Assembly: GCA_036023115.1 (NCBI GenBank)
Contig: JAYKKT010000059.1
Span: 7,947,001 to 8,011,000, forward strand
Direction of reading: 5' to 3'
From: Brasenia schreberi
Taxonomy: Eukaryota; Streptophyta; Magnoliopsida; Nymphaeales; Cabombaceae
DNA length: 64,000 nucleotides
Shown here: piece after piece, positions 11,914-24,200 of the stretch
Layout of the letters: each line of letters opens with the position of its first letter
Numbering within the stretch: position 1 is the first letter of the stretch
Made by a program: the position numbers and the translations under genes
Notes under the pieces: generated by a model
The model's input: only the letters and a program-made list of their open reading frames with translations
The model's database searches: none
What the model was told of the DNA's origin: nothing

Positions 11914-11987
11914 TGGGATCTGTGGAAACAAAGAATCCATGTAGCCGACCCCATCTAGTATGGGAAAAGGCTTAGTTGTTGTTGCTA
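11914..11987 (+). mobile_element. 74-bp RTE 3'-end insertion
   Basis: The insert is the 3' terminus of the RTE family found elsewhere in the window (AAAGAATCCATGTAGCCGAC, then AAAAGGCTTAGTTGTTGTTG). A perfect 16-bp duplication TTGTAATCTCTTCACT flanks it at 11898-11913 and 11988-12003. It is an extremely 5'-truncated LINE copy inside copia element D. Confidence 0.93.
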
Positions 11988-12424
11988 TTGTAATCTCTTC
12001 ACTCATAGTTCTTTATTATGCATACTGCTTGACCTCTTCAAATGTCTTAGAAATATAAGATTTTCCTGTATTCATTACAAGCAACTGATATTCTTTTGGA
12101 TATGTTTTCCCTTATGAAGAACAATAAGTAAATCATTTGAAATATCTAGTAAAATCAACAAATTTACTTGAGTAGATGTTGGAATTGATTGGGGGAGAAT
12201 ATATTAATTGAGGGTAGCATTAAGGCTTGGTAGAACTGTCTTCCTTTTTCCTCTTAAATACATTTGTCATTCTTCTTTTTTTGAAGGTATGATCACTTGC
12301 TCTTCATTTCTTTTTTTCAAGATCCCCTTCTATAGGTAATATCAACAAGACAATAGAGATCGGAGTTTATGATAAATTGGTCCCATCATCACCAAAGTAT
12401 GGTACATTTTCATGAAATGTCACA

Positions 12425-12700
12425 TATTGAGAAATCATATTCAAGTCCTAATCGTGGACCCATTCATGTCCATTTTTTTATTCTATGCTAATCTTGTGTT
12501 AAGTGGTACTTAGTATGGGTATTTTTGTCTTTTAAGATAGAATAGCTTATAAATACAATTAGGGATTCATTTGAAAAAGTAAGAGTGCAGCCACCAGGAG
12601 CAGGGGCATAGCTCTCGAGAAACAAGGATTGCAGGCCTTTGATGTCTGCCCGACTGTAAGTGTATTTCAGTTATTCCTTAATAATTTTCTGATTTTATCA
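12425..12700 (+). repeat. 5' LTR of copia element E
   Basis: Starts TATTGAGAAATC (TGTTGAGAAATC in the partner) and ends TTTTATCA just before the primer-binding site. A TATAAATA box lies near 12550. Confidence 0.85.
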
Positions 12701-12859
12701 TGGTGTCAGAACCTACAAGGTTGTGACACCCCACGATTTCCACTTAACGTAACATGAGGACAAGGCAACTCAATTAGAAGTTGTCGACCAAAAATCGTAG
12801 ATCAGATCTTGCATCAAAAATCACATATCTGCTAGCCAATCTCAAAAATTTAAACCATT

Positions 12860-14480
12860 TGAAGTTTTGAACTAGTTCATTTTGATGTTTGGGGTCCAAG
12901 TATTGTTCCTTCTATCTTTGGACATCGATATTTTGTATCTTCCTTTGATGATTATACTCGCCTTCCAATAGTCTACTTAATGAAATCAAAATCTGAAATT
13001 TCAACTATCACTTTTGTTTGGAAGTAATGCTCCAAAATCCTATTGGGGGAAGCTCTACTAATGACTGTCTATCTAATTAATTGGGTGCCTAGTATAATCC
13101 TTAATGGGGCAAGTCCTATGACAACACTTTCTAAAGAGTCCTCCATTTTTCACATTAAACCCTGTATTTTCGGTTACATCTACTATGTACACATTCATGT
13201 CCAGAGTTGTGACAAATTAGACCTTAGAGCCATAAAATGTATCTTTCTCGGTTATTCATCTTCCAAAAAAGGTAAAAATACTATGATCCTATTTATAGAA
13301 AATTTTATATATCTATGGATATCGCCTTTCTTTAAAACACTCATTACTATTCTTCCAAGGGGTATAAGGTACCGATGGAAGAACAACAAGCATCTATGGA
13401 CAACAAAACAGTATTTCCCTTATGTCATTAAGTGGAGGAATTTTAAATCGAAAGTGGAGCAACAGGAGAATCAACATGCCAACCACTAGTTTACAGAAGG
13501 GGGTTGCGATATCAAAGGGGTCCCAATCAGCAGCTACCGAGACCTTGATGTTAAAAATGCTTTCTTGCATGGAGATTTAGAGGATGAGGTGTACATGGAG
13601 ATTCCCCCGAGGATTTGGTCCCATGAGTGGAGAAAACAAAGTGTGTAGATTGAGGAAGGCTTTATATGGGTTAAAGCAGTCTCCTAGAGCATGGTTTGGA
13701 AGATTTACAAAAGCAATGGTGTGCCTAGGCTACAAGCAAAGTCAAGGAGATCATACACTTTTCTTGAACATTCAAAGGGAGGAAAAAGTATTTGTACTTC
13801 TTGTTTATGTTGATGATATTATTGAGGTTGATCATTCTCTTTATCGAGGAGTTAAGCAGTGGGAGCATAGTTGATTTATTGCTACAATAACTTAGACTAC
13901 TAGAGCCGACTATAGTGCTTAATAAAGTTGCTAATTTCTCTTTCATTGATCAGAGTGAGCATTGGAAGGTGGTTAAATGGATCCTAAGGTATCTCAAAGG
14001 TACTTTGAGTTATGGTTTCTGCTACTTGTTGTATCTCAGAGGCTCTAACACTCTAGGCTTTTTGATGCAAATTGGGCTTCTAACCTTGATGATCGTAGGT
14101 CCACGTCGAGGTTATTGCACTTTCTTGTGTGGGAACCTTGTTTCTTGGAGAAGTAAGAAGCAAAAAATGTAGTGGCTAGATCAAGTCTTGAAGCATTGAA
14201 TTTAGAGCCATGGTACAAGGAATTTGTGAGCTGCATTAATGGATGAAAATTGTGCTTGATGACTTGAAGATAAGGTATGAGGGACCTATGAAGTTGTTTT
14301 GTGACAATAAATCGGCTATCGTATTGCTGTCATAATAACCCTGCCTTTCGGAATGAGGACAAAACACATTGAGATAGGCAGAAGTAGTCGTGAGGAAAAG
14401 GCTGGATGGTGGATTAATAACAATGTACCACATCCCATACTAGGCACCAGTATCCAGATGTGTTAACAAAGGGGCTTATC
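12860..14480 (+). pseudogene. pol remnant of copia element E
   Basis: The first part is integrase: HFDVWGPSIVPSIFGHRYF near 12880-12935 and YTRLPIVYLMKSKSE after it. The integrase tail is in 13043-13489 ([18 protein letters not shown]). RT is in 13584-13874, with KVCRLRKALYGLKQSPRAWF and the catalytic LLVYVDDIIE. The connection and RNase H relic are at 13915-14172 (GNLVSWRSKKQK). Internal deletions and frame changes make it non-functional. Confidence 0.85.
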
Positions 14481-14554
14481 ACGGCAGACGATTCCGGCGA
14501 CTTACTTTACTTGGTGGGAATGATAGATATACATTCACCCGGCTTGAGGGAGAG

Positions 14555-14852
14555 TGTTGAGAAATCAAATTTGGGTCCTAATCGTGGACCCATTCATGTC
14601 TGTTTTTTACTATATGCTAATCTTATATTAAGTGATACTTAGTATGAGTATTTTTGTCTTTTAAGTTAGAAAAACTTATAAATACAACTAGGGATTCATT
14701 TGAGAAAGTAAGAATGCAGCCGCCAGGAGCAGAAGTGCAACTCTCGAGAAACAAGGTTTGCATACTCAAGAAACAAGGTTTGCATACCTTTGATGTTTGC
14801 CCGATTGTAAGTGTATTCCAATTATTCCTCGATAATTTTTTTTATTTTATCA
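14555..14852 (+). repeat. 3' LTR of copia element E
   Basis: Matches 12425-12700. It contains an extra short tandem duplication of AGAAACAAGGTTTGCATAC near 14747-14787 that the left LTR lacks, so it arose after insertion. Confidence 0.87.
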
Positions 14853-17140
14853 TCATATCCATCATGACATAGCTCTTCCTTTTCTCGGGGTCATAACACT
14901 TATATCCCTTGTGAGTAAATGAGTATCCCAAGAAAATACACTTAACTACTCTAGCATCAAGCTTGTCCCTTGCATTGCTAAAAATATGTATAAAATAAGT
15001 ACATCCAAACACCCTTAATGGTATATGAAATTGTTTTTGAGTAGGATATAAAGAATTAAATGGAGAACATTAATGGTTATGTAATTTATCAGAATTACAA
15101 CCATTAAGACAGCCTTCCCCGAATAAATTTTTGGGATATTATTCACAATCAACAAAGTTCTTTCAACTTCCAATATATATCTATTTTTTCTCTCGTAGAT
15201 ACCATTTTGTTGTGGAGAGTAAGGGCAAGACGTTTGATATAGTATCCCATGACTTAGAAAATAAGAATGTAGTGATTGTGACATACATTCTCCACCATTA
15301 TCACTACGAATGGTTTTAATGGATAGTTGAAATTGAGTATGAATGAATTGACAGTACATGGGTAGAACATTCTTCACTTCATCTTTGGTTTTTATGAGAT
15401 AGACCATAGTAAATCGAGTGTAATCATTTATAAAAAGAAACAAAATATTTGTAGCCATGTAATGAAGTAATAAAACATGGATCCCAAACATCAAAATGGA
15501 CAATTTCAAAAGGCTTTGAAGCTCTAGTTTCATTCAAAGGAAATTACACACGATGATGTTTAGCCTTTTGGCAAGTTTCACATTGCAAAATCAAATCACT
15601 ATAACTGAAAAATTCAGATAATATCATACTAATTTTAACTAGTGGAAGGTGTCCTAGTCTTTGATGTCATAATGTCAATGTTTCATTCCTTTCCTCTTTA
15701 GGGAGAATAGACAGCAAGGTTGTTTTGTTGGTCTCCTTGAAGAAATAAAGTTATTTTCTCACGCTACTCTAATCAAAGATCTTTTCCGTCCTTAGCTCCT
15801 GAAAAATACAAGTAGAGTTGAAAGTTATAAGACAATTCATGTCTTTGGTTAAGGTATGAACTAATAAGAGATTTACTAAAATATTTGGAACATGTTAAAC
15901 ATTTTTAAGGGTCTCAAAGTTGGTGACTATACTCCCTTTTCCCACTATAGGAGTGTTGGACCCGTCGGCCAACTTAATGTCAATCCCTTTCTAATGCCCA
16001 CCATGTGGTACGTTGCGCTAGAATCAACTACCCATCTTCTAGAATCAGATGAAGGATTATTACCCAATGTCATAAAGGAGAAGGGATACGCCAAGGTAGC
16101 CTTTGAATCAACAGTAGAAGAAGTCGATGCAATGTTTGATTTAGTTAATCTAGCTTTAAGTTCTTTAATTTCCTTCTTCATATCAGCCAATGCATTAGTT
16201 TACATATTCTGGTTCTAAACTTGATCACTAAAATACGGCTTGTTCAGTCTGTTCTGATTATAGTTAAGTCTGCTCACTAGTTCCCAACAAGTTTTTTTCG
16301 TATTTCTGGTCTTGCCACAATGCAAACAATTCAGCTTATCTTTTTCATCTGAATTAGACTTAAATTTGCCTCTGCCACGACCTTTATATCCACCTCTACC
16401 ACGAAATCTTAAAGTATACTATAAGCAGAATTTCTACTCACAAATGCAGTTGTGTCTTGGGTGATCTTGACTTCCTTTTCTAATTGCTTTTTATCTTCTT
16501 CCCGGAGGAGAAGGGAATAAACTATACTCAACGATGAAAGTTCTTCTCTTCTTAGAACATTATTTTTTTCTGCCTCATAGTCAAAAGAGATCCTTCATAA
16601 AAGATCAAACACTTTTCGTTCTTCAAATTCATCATTCATTTCTTTCATACAATTTTGGCATTTAGTTTTAGAATAAAATTGAAGCTCTTCCCATAAGCCA
16701 CGGAGTTCAACATAATAATCACCAAAAACATAAATGTGTTGTCCATGGATGGTGCCATGGATTGGATAAGTCATGTACTAACTAGGGCATTTTCCTTACG
16801 CCATCTAGGTACGAAGTATCACTTACATTAAGAATGGGAATATCTCCAACCAAATATTTTCATCGCCCCCTTGCCATCATAACTAGTTCGATAGATCTAG
16901 CCCATAGGAGGTAATTTCTCCCATCTAACTTCAAATTTATGATCTAAAATCTTTCGCCTTTATCTAAAGTGGTATTTTCTCTACTGTCTACTATTTTCCC
17001 TTTATCGGACATGGTAAACGCCCCTATTTCTAAGGAAAATATATCACCTTATTTTTTATGAAATCTAACTGATCCATTCTGCCCTAATCACGTCTCTTCC
17101 TTGAAAATAGCTGCAAACTTCCGCTAAACTTGCAGATTAA

Positions 17141-17152
17141 GCTCTAATACCA
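17141..17152 (-). other. primer-binding site of copia element D
   Basis: On the minus strand it reads TGGTATTAGAGC, one base off the initiator-Met tRNA primer site TGGTATCAGAGC. It abuts the 5' LTR with no spacer. Confidence 0.88.
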
Positions 17153-17439
17153 TGTTAAACATTAACCCAATAAACCATAAACTGAAAAACAGCAAAGAGA
17201 AAACACACAAATTTTGAATGAGGGCGAGCATCACCCAAGAATGTCGTGCACCTCTCTCTCTCTTATTTCATTCACTTAAAACCTAATTGATTACACTTAG
17301 GTATTTAAGTACATACTTATAACTTGAAAGATGGAAATATCCTTGATTAGTAATCCTAATGCTAGACGGATCCTATAGGATCTGAATTCAGTCCACTTGC
17401 AGAAATTTTACAATAACAGAAATTAAACTATCTTCAACA
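17153..17439 (-). repeat. 5' LTR of copia element D
   Basis: Upstream LTR on the minus strand, bounded by TGTTAAAC and CTTCAACA on the plus strand, paired with 10556-10814. Confidence 0.88.
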
Positions 17440-17985
17440 GCTTGGTTTCAGTCAGCTTATGGGGGTGGATCTTCATGTGGTCGCAGGTGCAACCCCTATC
17501 TTCTCGTAACATATACAAGATTCAATCGCCCATTGATGCACGATTTTGGTGGTCATAATGCACCTACTAAATAACAATGGTAAAGGGTTCCAGGGAAAAC
17601 AAAGAACCACATAATGTCACTATACTGGAGAAAGGTATATAGGATAACTATCTCACACTATGTTACATCCACTTTTACTAGGGTACCACACCCATGTTAG
17701 ACACTCCAACACTCAACACCTGTACTTTCAGCGTTCAACATGGCACTATGTATTCAAATATTTTTTTAACATTATGTCATGTTGAAGCATTACAAGTATT
17801 GATTGATTTTTACTTTGTTAGTGAGTTAGATTATGCAACTGAAAATATAGATTGATTTACATAGAATTGCTTGATATTCGTCAAGGATAAGTGTAAGTGC
17901 ATGAGACAAAGGAAAGTCAAACTGCAAATAATAGTCAGCATGGGAATGCATGTGCGAAGATCTGCACATGCACTCACACACACGT

Positions 17986-18028
17986 ATAGATAGATAGATA
18001 GATAGATAGATATAGAGAGAGAGAGAAC
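17986..18028. repeat. GATA/GA microsatellite
   Basis: About eight GATA units run directly into a GA run, in the presumed fourth intron of the channel gene. The repeat keeps a frame open over 17826-18056 on the minus strand, but this is not coding. Confidence 0.9.
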
Positions 18029-18157
18029 AAATGAAAGAAAATGCATGTCTTCTCATTGCACAGCTGATCTATTTATTCCTGTTACACCACTAAAACATTT
18101 AGAAGAACAATTTCCACAAGTAGCACACTGTTTACATGAGAACAATGTCCAGAGTAC

Positions 18158-18298
18158 CTGGGGCAGTGGAAGAACAACAAACAGATCAATCCAAAAGAAT
18201 CGGCTGAAAAAATAGTGGCGAGCAATCTTTTTTGGATGATCAACCAAGTCTCCAGCACCAACTACTCGAGATTCGGGAGCAACATATGCCAATCTGAA
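18158..18298 (-). CDS. CNGC20-like: CNGC exon 4 (S2-S3 linker and S3)
   Basis: Acceptor TTTTACAG|TTCAG and donor CCCCAG|GTACTC. The product runs from [20 protein letters not shown] to [12 protein letters not shown], strongly conserved in CNGC19/20. It is separated from exon 3 by a 7.8-kb intron holding L1, RTE and copia relics. Confidence 0.9.
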
Positions 18299-21200
18299 CT
18301 GTAAAAGTGAATCATTGGTGGTCACATCATATTGAGAAATTATTTGCCAAACATACATTGACTAAACACAAGAAGCACAAGCTACAACTTCTAGGCTATG
18401 ATACTTAGAACACAAATTATCTAATATGTGCAGCAGAAATCGCTGTCAACACATTGACTGGTCAATTCCAAAAGTCATCGTTTGAGGCTGAGGCCACCCA
18501 TTGTAGCCACTACTTTTCAACATCACGATGATGCATTAGCTACATAGTTTCATAAAGTTGCAGCAGTGAATCAAGTTCCAAAAGCTTAAAATCATGGCTG
18601 GAGGAGTCCCCACTTGATTCAGTTTGCTGATGAGATTTTGGTCATTGAAGAATCAAAGATGCTTCCAGCAAGATGATTACATAATGTTTTTGACACTTAA
18701 ACTTTTGTATTTTGCAAAAGTAGAGCTTTAATAAAAGTAAATGCAGTTCACTGTTGTTTAATGATGATAAGCTCACAACCAAGATGGTGGAAGCAGTTGT
18801 TGTCTGTGAAAAATCAGAAGTACCGGTTAAATATTTTGGACGCAATTGGTAGGAGAATGTTCTAGAGGTTTGGTCTGGTACCAACATGAGATTCTCTTGA
18901 AGTTCCTTATTTTCTGGTCAAGCAGATGGATTTCATCCTGAGACCATTTCTCATCATCTTTAAACTTTTTAAGCATGATTGCTGTAGACCAGCTTATGAA
19001 GAGCTTTACATACGACTCCAACAAACTTCATAGACCAAGAGTTGATTAGGAAACCTTAACGGCTACCTATTTGGAAAGGAGGTCTAGGTGTCAAAGAGAT
19101 ATAGAACTATATAATGCAGCTCTTATAGGTTGTTGTGGGTGGCTCCTTTGTTCCATCAATCCGTCATGGGTGGACTTCTTCCTTTGCAAATATCAGCTCC
19201 CCATATAGACAATGGATTTGAACTCAAAACCTGAGTTGGACAACAGTTGTGGACTCTGAAGCAATGCACTAGACTTTTAGATTCCATTATTGGTCCAGCC
19301 TGCTTTTGAGGAATGGATTTGATTCATGTTTTCTGGGTGACTTGGTCAAGGAAGTTCTATAGCACAGAGGTTCCCAAGGTTTTATTTTATTCTGATCAGC
19401 AAGAAGAATTTAGCAGATTCTGTTTGGTCTTCCGCAGGTCCTCTGAGTGTGGTTTGAGAAAGGAGCTTAATGAACTTTGAAGTTTTGAATTGGTTCAATC
19501 TCATGTGGTGCTCACAGGATTTGAGGCACTCAGATGAACTGGCCAGGATATCATGGGTTTACAACCAGAGATCGTACATTTACAGTTCATTCTCTCTCTG
19601 ACTTGGTCTATGGTGGCCTTCTGACAAAAGCTAAATGGGGTCACTTTATGCGGGTTGACCATTTTATACGACTACTTGTCAATGTGTAGCTCCTGTAACA
19701 GGTTCTAACCTCTTATTAGGCCTGTTCTGTTATTTTACTCCTAATAAATCATTCCTACAAATAAAACAGTATCCAACATGTGTGCTTTTGTCCAAGCAGA
19801 AGATCTTGTGTAACAAATGAGAACATCCTCAATGAACCATGTCATGTGAGAAGTTTTCAATTGCAAAGAGCATTCAACCAGTTGGAGAAGTTGAGTTGCA
19901 TAAACTAAGCAAATAACGAATTCAAATTATAAGGCTAAATTAGAGAACATGAATCACAAAAATTACACATGATTCTTTCCTTGAAAGGCTTAAAGGAACC
20001 GTTACAGCCCAAGAAATTACTAAGAAACAGACATATGAATGAAATATCAGGAAGAATTTCATCAGAGACAAAATCACAAGCCAAGGGATCATATGCAACC
20101 AATGCACATGATCTTTCCACCATATAGCATCATCAGATCAAAATGCATCACTCACTTTTTCACGATTGACACAAAAGAATTTGGAGGAGCCAACCTAATC
20201 GCTGTTGATGATGTTATCAATAATTTCAAAGATGGATTATGGAAAACATTGCTACATCAAGTGTATATGAGTTACCCTTCTGTAAAATATTATTGGCTTA
20301 TTGGTAAATTAATATTGGAAGTGGTGGGAAAGAAAAAGCGCATGTTTGGGATGGTATCAAGGACACAATAAATTCAGTCAAGCACCAACTCCCCCACCCA
20401 ACCCCAGCCCATGGAAGTTGGGTTGGGTAGCCTACATGTTGCCCGGATGTAACTACTGCCCAAGCTGCCTTTGTTTAAACATTGAGCTCTGAACAAGAAT
20501 GAATATGGTACAAGCATTTATGCACATTTTATTTGGCATCAGCATTATTTTTCAATGCAACATCATCATTATTTTTTAATGCAATGAACTATGGAGAAAC
20601 TAAAGGATGCCAGGAAGGTTACGGTTATACCATATAGAAGACCAAGGGAGACATCCAAAACTATACAAATTATCGGGGTATCAAGAGTTATACTATGAAA
20701 TTATGGTAAAAAAAATCACTGAACAAAGGTCGAGACAAGAATTGAGTATAACAGATAACTACTTTTAAATTCGGGCCAAAGAGATAGACTATTATGAGTA
20801 TACCGGAGAACCAATTTGAAATTCATGCCAATATGGATGCAATTTATCATATTTTAAGGTATTTGAAATATATCCCTGGTCATGGATTCCTATATGTCAA
20901 TAAGGGTCACCTTAATATTGAGGTATTTTCTGAATGGATGGGTTCTTTTGATGATAGAAAATCTATTTTTAAATATATTACATTGATCAGTGATAATATT
21001 GTTTCATGAAAAAGCAAAAAACAAATGGTAGTAGCCAGATCAAGTGCAAATACAGAATGCAGAGTAGTGGCTCAAGGAATGTACGAGGGACTATGGTTAA
21101 AGTCTATGATGAAAGAGTTAGGCATGGAGATAAGAGGTACTATTCCACTTTACTGGTTGCATATAATCTAGTTTATCATGAAAAGACCAAACATATTGAA

Positions 21201-24200
21201 GCCGATTACCACTTCATCAAAGAAAAAGTCACCAACAAGGAATTACAATTGATTTATGTATAGATATGTTCTAGAACTGAATCAAATTAAGAGGTCTTAA
21301 TGATGTATTAGGTGTATTGTGATTAGGGAATTTTAGACTTTCAAGTTATAAAAGACTTTATATATGTTGTAATTAGTTCTTTTGTAACCCAAAGTGAGAG
21401 ATTAATAAAAAGAAGAGAGAAGGAGCTGCAAGAAGGCGTCTTCTTCAACCTGTCTCCAAGAGCCTTGTATGGCCCAGTACTCTCCTGCCAGTAAATAAAT
21501 AAGTCTTATACATTTTCTTAACAAAAAGGAAAGGTAGGAATTGAGTGATGATTCGCTTTTGGTGGTCATCCTGGCAAGGTAGCATATCTGAAAGGAAAGG
21601 AATACAGAAGTATTTCAAGGAAAAAAAGTTCATTGCAAAGTTCCACATTTAGATACACTTTGAACAACAACAACAACTAAGCCTCTTCCCACACTAGACG
21701 GGGTCGGCTACATGGATTCTTTGTTTCCACAGATCCCTATTGTGTGTCATGTTAGCAGTTAACTCACAATAAGCTAGATCATTCTTTATTGTTTCTTTCC
21801 AAAACTTTTTTGGACGTCCTCTACCTCTTTTAAAACTTCCCACATTTAGTTTTTCATACCTTCTTACAGGTTCTTTTCATCTTCTTTCTAAATTTCCAAA
21901 CCATCTTAAACGATATTCGCTCATTTTATCCTCTATTGGTGCCACTCCTAATTTGTTTCTAATAACCTCATTATGTATACGGTCTTTTCTTGTATGACCA
22001 CTCATCCATCTCAACAACTTCATTTCTGTCACAAACATCTTTTGTACATGTTGATTATTACCTGCCCAACACTTAGAACCGTAAAACATGGCAGGCCTAA
22101 TTGTTGCTCTATAATATTTACCTTTAACTTTAATGGTATCTTCTTATCACAAAGAATACCTGATGCTCCTCTCTATTTTAACCAACCAGCATTAATTCTA
22201 TGTGTAATATCTCCATCCATTCTTCCATCAATCTGAAAATTTGACCCTAGGTATTTAAAACTTTCCTTTTGGGGGATGCAATGTGTGCCAATTTTAATTT
22301 CTATGTCCTCTGAAGTAACCAAATATTCAAACTTACATTCCATATATTGTCTTTGTTCTACTAAGTCGGAGGCCTTTACTTTCTAATGTTTCTCTCCATA
22401 GTTCTAATTTTATATTAACTTTTTCCTTAGACTCCTCCACTAATTCAATGTCATCATACACCAAGGTACTTCATCTTGAATATGTTTCGTTAACTCATCA
22501 ATCACCATTATAAATAAGTATGGACTTAAAGTTGATCCTTGATGCAACCCAATATTAACTTCAAAGAAGTTTATCATTCCTTCATGAGTCCTCACACATG
22601 TTTTTTCACCATCGTACATGTCTCTTATAAGGTTAATGTATGTCAATGGGATACCTCTTTTTTCCAAAGTTCTCCAAAGAACCTCCCTCAGTACCCTATC
22701 ATAAGCTTTTTCTAGATCAATAAATATCATGTGAAGGTCTTTGTTTTTTGCTCTAAATGTTCTATAAGACGTCTCAAAAGGTGAATCACTTCAACAGTAG
22801 ATATGCTTGGCATGAATCCAAATTGGTTCTGTGTTGTACTTGATACTCTTCTTAACCTACGTTCGATAATTCTTTCCCACAATTTCATAGTATGACTCAT
22901 TAACTTGATAACTCAATAATTCGCACAATTTTGAATGTTTCCCTTGTTCTTATATATGGGTATAAGTGTACTTGCTCTCCATTCCTCGAGCATCTTTTGG
23001 TTTCTCCATATTCCATTAAATAGTCTTGTGAGCAAGTGATTCCTATTTCTCCTAGTATTTTTCAAACTTCTATAGGAATATTATTTGGTCCTACGGATTT
23101 ATCCCCTTCATATGTTTAAGAGCCTCTTTGAATTAATTCTTTTGAATACGTCGGTAGAAATTGTGATTTATATACTTTTTTGATTTAGCTAACTGTCCTA
23201 AGCTAATACTAACATCTTTATTTTCATTAAAAAACTTATAAAAATAGTTTTTCCATCTATTTCTTATATCATCATTTGCCACTAGAATTTTTTCATCCTC
23301 ATCCTTGATGCATCTAACATAATTAAGATCTTTAGTTCTCTTATCTTTAGCCCGAGCTATCCTACAAATATCTCTTTCACCCTCTTTTGAGTTGAGTTTT
23401 TTATATAAATCCTCCCAAGTTTTAGCTTTTGCTTCACTCACGGCCTTTTTCGCTTCTTTATTTGCTTTATTATAAGCCTCTAAAGTTTCACTAGTTTTTT
23501 TAGCATAATGTAATTTGTAGCATTGCCCTCTTTGCCTTGATTTTTTACTAGTTTCACTACTTCACTCTACCATCAAGCTTCTTTTTGTGGTGGTACACCT
23601 CCCTTAGATACACCTAACACATCTTTCGCAACTTTCTTAATATATATAGCCATATTTTTCCACATATTACAAGGTGTTTTTTTTATTTGTAAATCCGTAA
23701 CTAAAAGTCATTGTTGGGTGGTTAAGCTTTCTCCTAGAACAATCTTTACAACACGCTCTATCTTTTTTCCTACAAATAAAGCAATCAATGTTTGTGATAA
23801 GCCACTCTTATAAGTAATTAAATGTTCCTCTCATTTTTTAAAGATTGTATTTACTATAAAGAGATCAAATGTCATAGCAAAATTTAAAATTTTCCTACTT
23901 TCCTCATTTATATCTCCAAAACCAAAGTTTCCATGAATACCTTCATATCCTAATGCCTCTTTACCGACATGTCCATTTAAGTCTCCTCCTAAACAAATCA
24001 TCTCCCTTTGTGGAATCCTTTGAATCACCTTATCTAACCCTTCCCAAAAAGTTGTTTTTATACTATCTTCTAGTCATACTTGGGGTGTGTAAGCACAAAC
24101 TATATTCAAAACCTCTACTCCTAACACTAATTTCAGAATCATGATTTGATCACCATATTATTGTATGTCAACTACACCATCCTTTAAATCTTTATTTATG

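Larger units (their letters stand above)
12425..14852 (+). mobile_element. Ty1/copia element E, internally deleted, inside element D
   Basis: LTRs lie at 12425-12700 and 14555-14852. The flanks TCACA (12420-12424) and TCATA (14853-14857) match at four of five bases. A primer-binding-like site (TGGTGTCAGAACC) begins at 12701 and a polypurine tract (GGCTTGAGGGAGAG) precedes the right LTR. The internal part is only about 1.85 kb. Sequence passes from the leader straight into integrase, so gag, protease and much of RT are missing. Confidence 0.9.
10815..17140 (-). pseudogene. gag-pol pseudogene of copia element D
   Basis: Minus strand. Gag remains lie at about 17000-16450, with a CCHC-like region near 16420-16300. 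A protease motif (WVVDSSATYHM) falls in 16190-15945. Integrase is at 15533-15015, with LFINDYTRFTMVYLIK, IRSDNGGECMSQ and PYSPQQNGIYERKN. The integrase tail continues to 14853 (KGYKCYDPEKRKSYVMMD) and resumes after element E at 12424 as TFHENVPYFGDDG. RT and connection relics (short fragments around 11400-11800) and the RNase H region near 10900-11200 follow. Stops occur throughout. Confidence 0.82.
10556..17439 (-). mobile_element. Ty1/copia element D, full length, carrying two insertions
   Basis: LTRs lie at 10556-10814 and 17153-17439. The flanking 5-mers CCTTG (10551-10555) and GCTTG (17440-17444) match at four of five bases, fitting a decayed target duplication. The primer-binding site touches the right LTR, and a polypurine tract (TTGAGAGGGTG on the minus strand) touches the left one, which fixes minus orientation. 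A second copia element (12425-14852) and a 74-bp RTE tail (11914-11987) are inserted in it. The coding frames are broken. Confidence 0.88.

Noticed and set aside
17826..18056. Open frames on the minus strand at the GATA repeat
   Set aside because: Kept open by the microsatellite; low-complexity ISIYLSIYL sequence, no family.
20039..20371. 110-codon frame on the plus strand
   Set aside because: No recognisable domain, lies in an intron on the opposite strand, amid transposon relics.
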